Shown piece by piece: positions 59,222 to 64,000 of a DNA stretch of 64,000 nucleotides (positions are counted from its first letter, which is position 1; each line of letters starts with the position of its first letter). The DNA is from Siphonodentalium dalli (taxonomy: Eukaryota; Mollusca; Scaphopoda; Gadilida; Siphonodentaliidae), in NCBI GenBank assembly GCA_032622095.1, contig CP136069.1, positions 8,882,036-8,946,035 of the forward strand, given 5' to 3'. The translations under genes were made by a program, and so were the position numbers. Under the pieces are notes generated by a model. The model was not told where the DNA came from, made no database searches, and saw only the letters and a list, made by a program, of their open reading frames with translations.

Positions 59222-62049
59222 TGGGGAATTCCAGCTCTAACCAGGCAATACATTGTATATGGAAATCGATTAGGAGAAAAATAAATATAATGACTGCGTT
59301 GAGAGAGGTGGGATATGGGATAAGGTTATCTTTGATCGGCCATCGTGCAACGATGTTTATTAGCAATATTGATCATTTCATAACTGGTGTTTGTGTAAGT
59401 AATTCTGCTAAATAGCGCGGCTTTTGTTTTACATTTGAACATTATCCTTGCCGTAAATTGTTGGTATATTGTATTGTACCATTGTTCCCTTAAAACATAA
59501 CGCGTGTTCAGGTTAATATATACAATGCAACTAATCGACTTGGGATTCTGGAGTCGACTTTTGGTGAACAATTAGTCGACGTCGACTTATCAACAAATCA
59601 TTTCAACACTACATATATATTATATGATCCCCGAGTCGCGACAGAAGAAATAAGTTAAAATAACATTTACCAGTAAGATAGAAAAAGTGGGTGTGCCCAT
59701 TTCTATATATGACGATAATTTTGGGAGATTGGCGCCACAAGAACATGATGCCACTCATGTTCTAACAAAAATTGAAATGTCGTAACAAAAAATCATTATA
59801 TAAATGATAAACAACCTGTGGACTTCTGACTGTGCAGCAAAAATAAAACACTGCCTATGATTGTGGCTATTGTTTACAAATTTGTCACTCAGCGTCAACA
59901 AAAAAGGGCCAATTTTAATTAATTAAACAGAGATTTGTGACTGATTAAGAATGGAATTGCATTTTTGAAGCATTTGACATATCCAATGATGATTGTCAGT
60001 GATCTGAAAAATGTCATTTGGATCAGAGAAACAGGGCTTTCGTACTGACAATGGACGCGCAAAGGACACACCCACTGGCATAGAGTGAATGTGTTAACAA
60101 GTATTCCTACATTTGTACCTGTCCACTCTTCTTTCATTTTGTGAAACATCCATGATGTGCAGCTTCTCGAAAGAACACAACGTTTAGCCAGAGAGGCAGC
60201 CTTGTATGACATAGAGGTGACCTTGTCAGCCAGAGGCTGCAAAACAAATTGTAGGTCACGTAGGTGTGAATATAATGATATCGAACATATGATCCCATTT
60301 ATTGGTTTTAATGATCACCATCAGGTACCGTACCAGTATGCTCTCAAAATCAAAACATCTAACTTGTACGATAAATGTTAACTTTATGCTTTCATTACAG
60401 CATAGCTGTAATTATTAAAAGTGTTCTCAGAGGAATATGTTTTAAGGAGTGTTCAGACGAGTCTGTTGTGTTGGTCCGTAAATTGTCTTGATCCGATCTG
60501 CTGTCTGCATTAAGCTGTTAACCACACAACGGCGTGCGTTGCGCTATAACGCAGAGCTTCCAATTAATAATTGGAGCTAATAAGTTCGAACTTGGAATAA
60601 ATGCAATATTGCATTCAAATCAATCTACTGGTATCTGTAATAAATTATTTGCATAATAATGTCAAACATGTCAAATCCAAATAACTAAAACTAGATGCTG
60701 ACATGCATACAATTTGATTACCCTTCGCTTCGATGACAACAGATGGATAACTCTAAAATCAAGTGGTAATAATATTCACTTGATTTTAGAGTTACATGTA
60801 TTCATCTTCATCCGCAAGACCGTCCAGTTGATCACATGTTTCTGGGCCACTTATTACTGCAGATCTCGAGAAATAACACACTTCAAAAATAGATATCTGA
60901 TCACTCTGAGTTTTGATGGGTGGGTTCCTCGACTCGAATCAAATATTGTTTACCCCCGGAGCCAAAGAAATAGTAATTTAGGAGTGTCTTATCGGATTGA
61001 GTACCGTTAACAGATGCATCGCAGGTGTCTGAACGCACTGCTGTTATTGTCTGTAGTCTAATTTCAACACTATGTACGCAGCGGACTTGTGGGAACGCTA
61101 CTTTATGCTGATTTGGAATTTCATTTGGGTGATATTTAATTCTGTTTATCTTGGGTAATTACAATGGATCCACTGCTAAATTTGGAAGAAGTTCGGGAGG
61201 GGGGTATTCATATTTATTTTGAGCAAAGTTGAAAATAAAATGAAAAAATAAAATAAAATGAAAAGACACCCACCCGCCCCTGTTTGTTTCTACCATGTCA
61301 CAAGAATCACAGGTATACATTTGTTTAGCATAAGAAGAAGTTTGAACTTAATTGTAATGTACATCATCTAGAGGTGGTACATGTGCATCCTCTTATGGGG
61401 TAAAACTGTCAAAATCATTAAACCGTTCCTTATGCAATATGAATATACATGTACATGTACCAGTAGTCTTTATTTTTACTGTTGATTATCCGTCGAAGAT
61501 TGAGGTGTTCCAACTTAATGCAATTGCATACTGTTACCATTCTGTAGATTAAACTTCCCAATTGTATATCAGTAATCAGTAATAGTTTTACTGAGTCAAT
61601 ATGCTGATGTCACTAATGATCCAGTGGTTTTCATTCGTAACGTAGATAGTTCGTTTCCTCGTCCGCAAACTGGAAATTGGAATAATTTTGACAGCCTGTA
61701 TTTTTCGATATCTGTGAACAACCATACAAATAACATCGCTGAATCTTGTATTTAAATTCACAATATATCCGATTTGTAGCTTGTCGACCATTTTCTGTTG
61801 GTAATTCATGTTAATTTGTGACTAAATTACTATAAAAGACGCCCTGTCGATAACGCGTATTTTCTTTGGAAACTATTTAATTAAAAGACAGGATTGTAGT
61901 TGGCTGGTGAAGCGAAACGAACTTTAAACATTAAAGGGACAAACAATAATTCTATCCTTTAATATTTTTCTATTCATTGGGGGTGTAATATAGTTCCCTC
62001 AACTTGTAAGCAATGTTAACACTAAAAAGTGGCCGTGCAGACACCAGAC
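59222..62049. other. Unassigned, probably non-coding stretch
   Basis: I found no gene that I can support. An 18-bp perfect hairpin lies at 60748-60794. A cluster of GTCGAC words occurs at 59538-59590. The frame at 60157-60381 has CKTNCRSRRC and no further domain; the frame at 61588-61809 (minus) is open for 73 codons and not recognised. Confidence 0.35.
60748..60794. other. Perfect 18-bp stem hairpin
   Basis: TAACTCTAAAATCAAGTG is followed by 11 nt (GTAATAATATT) and the exact inverted copy CACTTGATTTTAGAGTTA. It may be a small foldback remnant or the product of a templated repair event. No transcript context is visible. Confidence 0.85.
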
Positions 62050-63396
62050 AAGATGGCGTTCAATATGGCCGCCTTTTTTTCCAGACCAGTCACTGGATCA
62101 ATTTGATGCATATTATACATACCCTTTTGTGAAGCTAAGATGTATTGCCACGTTTGGAAGGCAAAATTGGAACTCCCCTCCAAGTTGGCCGGCAAAATTG
62201 CAGCCAGAAGTGGAAAATTTGACGTTTTTACGCTAATATCTTATAGATTAGATTATGCTCTATGGAACTGGTTCAGAATTGGGACTTTATTTTGTATTGT
62301 TCAAGTTAAATGATCGTTGGAAATGTGCCACTCATAGGGTCCCAGCCCCTTCCAATCCCTCAAAAATTCGATTTCACAGAACGCGGAAACAAATTGTTTA
62401 TTTTTTCTCAAAATGGCGGCCAAAATGGTAAATATTGACTTGGCATGACATGTAATCGCGTATAAAGTGTGGCTGATAAATAAAATTGGCTATTATGTGT
62501 TATGTGCTTTGAATACTAACAATTATGATGCATGTTGTTACTGGTGTAACTACTGACATTACAAGAACAAATTAGATTTTTCTATCACAAGCTTCACATC
62601 GAAATCGTCAATATAACATCCAGGGAGTGAATATGTGGTCATAGGTGAGGTGCATAGGTATACAAGGAGTTATTTTATTATCACACCATGACCATATATA
62701 GCACTTCTTGTTTTTCGTGATCACACAGTAACTCCCTGTATACCTATTCACCTCACATTTGCCCGCACACAAATTTTAGTATTCAATTTATACAAGATAG
62801 AATAGTCAGTATTATTCATCAACCACAACTCGTAAGCGATTACATGACATGATGGGCAATATTTGGCTTTTTCCATATTTTTATCGCCATTTTTGGCAGC
62901 TAGTTTGAGACGAAGTGACAATTTTGGTTCAGTTGAGTTGGAATATTCATAGGTAATGATATGCCTCACTTACTTTGCTCAGTTCTCTTTATTTCTTGTT
63001 GAACAATGACTAGAACCACAATGGTGATTTTTTATGAAATGTTATACAAGTTCTGTCAAAATCGAATGTTCGAGGTGTAGCAAGGAGCTGGGACCACAAG
63101 AATGTCATATTTCATTACTTCAATGATCAGTTAAGATGAAAAATAACCAAAAAATACAGTCCCAATTGTGAACCAGTACCATACAGTATAAACTGATCTA
63201 GAAGATATTAGCGTAAAATTTTCCACTTCTATCTTCCATTTTGGAAGGGTAGTGCCAATTTTGCCGTAAAAATGTGGCATTTTAACTCCACAAAAACATA
63301 TACATTTGTATACATATGACAAGATATTCTCAGTTTAATTTCCATCAAACTGACTTAGTGACTCGTCTGAAAAAACGGCGGCAATATAGGACGCCG
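62050..63396. mobile_element. Long foldback element with arms of about 500-600 bp
   Basis: Outer ends AGATGGCGTTCAATATGGCC and (other strand) CGGCGTCCTATATTGCCGCC. Imperfectly paired blocks include CAGACCAGTCACT with CAGACGAGTCACT, GTGGAAAATTT with GCTAATATCTT, and TGGTTCAGAATTGGGACT with TGGTTCACAATTGGGACT. Further in are GTCCCAGCCCCTT with GTCCCAGCTCCTT, CATGACATGTAATCGCGTA with CATGTCATGTAATCGCTTA, and at the centre GAGGTGCATAGGTATAC with GAGGTGAATAGGTATAC. The left arm has about 100 bp extra near 62530-62640. No transposase is seen; frames such as 62748-62969 (minus) are unrecognised. Confidence 0.8.
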
Positions 63397-63504
63397 GTAT
63401 GCATCATTGGGGTGGGTGAGTGCAGGAGGGACATATCAGATGAATTATGGTTTTGCTTCATATGTCCGTATTGTATTGTCATATTGCGATAAGAGCATCA
63501 AGTT

Positions 63505-63680
63505 ATGCAGATTATACATTTTAACAAATATACCCGGTTTGTATCCAGGCGATAACCGGGTGTATATATACCCAGTTTATCATGGGTGAAAATATTTTAT
63601 ACATTTTAACGAATATACCCGAGTTTCACCCGGTTGTACCCAGGTGATACCCGGGTGTATTTATAGCGGTTTAACCCAGG
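63505..63680 (+). repeat. Duplicated segment rich in ACCCGGGTGTAT words
   Basis: TTATACATTTTAAC-AATATACCCG occurs at about 63515 and 63598, each followed by CCAGGTGATAACCGGGTGTATAT-like sequence, giving a degenerate duplication of about 85 bp. Similar words (ACCTGGGTGTAT, ATACCCATATG, ACATGGGTAAG) continue to 63900. Confidence 0.6.
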
Positions 63681-64000
63681 TGTATATATTTTACCGAGAT
63701 AACATGGGTCTGGCAGCGTCTTTCTAGCTTTTATCCGTCAACACTTGGGTTAACTAGGGTGATATCCCTATCTGATAGACAAAACACCACGGTAAATCCA
63801 TATAAATTGTTTTTTACCAACCAAGGCATACCTGGGTGTATCAGTGGGTTAACCACGATATACCCATATGTTTACCAGGTGGAGTTTTACATGGGTAAGG
63901 TATCACTCGAATGGTCTGTTCTAAAAAAAGACAAACATAATAAAACATTATAAATAAAATCAATATTAATTGATAGAAGCCTTTCCGGACAGGGGTCTTC

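Noticed and set aside
59538-59590. GTCGAC word cluster as a protein binding site
   Set aside because: Only a few copies with irregular spacing; nothing supports a function.

Overview
This is eukaryotic, AT-rich DNA with no bacterial-style gene packing. Many ACATGTAC-type palindromes, dense nested DNA transposons, MITEs and Helitron-like copies with internal TG runs suggest an aquatic invertebrate, most likely a mollusc (inference from sequence style only). I see no ordinary host gene that I can name. Nearly everything is repeat or transposon.

Layout. (1) 1-31836: one enormous minisatellite of a 30-bp unit, about 1,020 copies, running off the left edge of the window. It carries higher-order repeats of 124, 112 and 129 units, and a 4,870-bp tandem duplication that traps a 550-bp non-repeat interlude twice (24967-25516 and 29837-30386). 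(2) 31837-39187: debris of small elements, a second minisatellite (33143-33533), LINE and Ty3/gypsy remnants and a MITE. (3) 39188-53752: a probable 14.6-kb EnSpm/CACTA (CMC) transposon with CACTG/CAGTG ends and an 837-codon transposase-like gene. It also holds a second spliced gene of unknown function and several MITEs with TA, TAA or TTAA target duplications. (4) 53753-59221: Helitron-like non-autonomous elements, two of them joined head to tail to the next with no spacer. (5) 59222-64000: mostly unassigned, with a 1.35-kb foldback at 62050-63396.

The main finding is what the giant array is. Its right flank (31987-32130) is an inverted, imperfect copy of the sequence just left of each post-interlude array (25359-25500 and 30229-30370). 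The array is therefore the interior of a terminal-inverted-repeat element. A diverged relative of that element lies at 41822-42365. It has the same two ends, but where the big copy has an array it has a single repeat-unit equivalent. The window thus holds both an unexpanded and a hugely expanded form of one element family: a transposon seeding a satellite-sized array.

The array is open in three of six reading frames over long distances. This follows from a 30-bp (3n) unit that lacks stops in those frames, and I do not call it as a gene.
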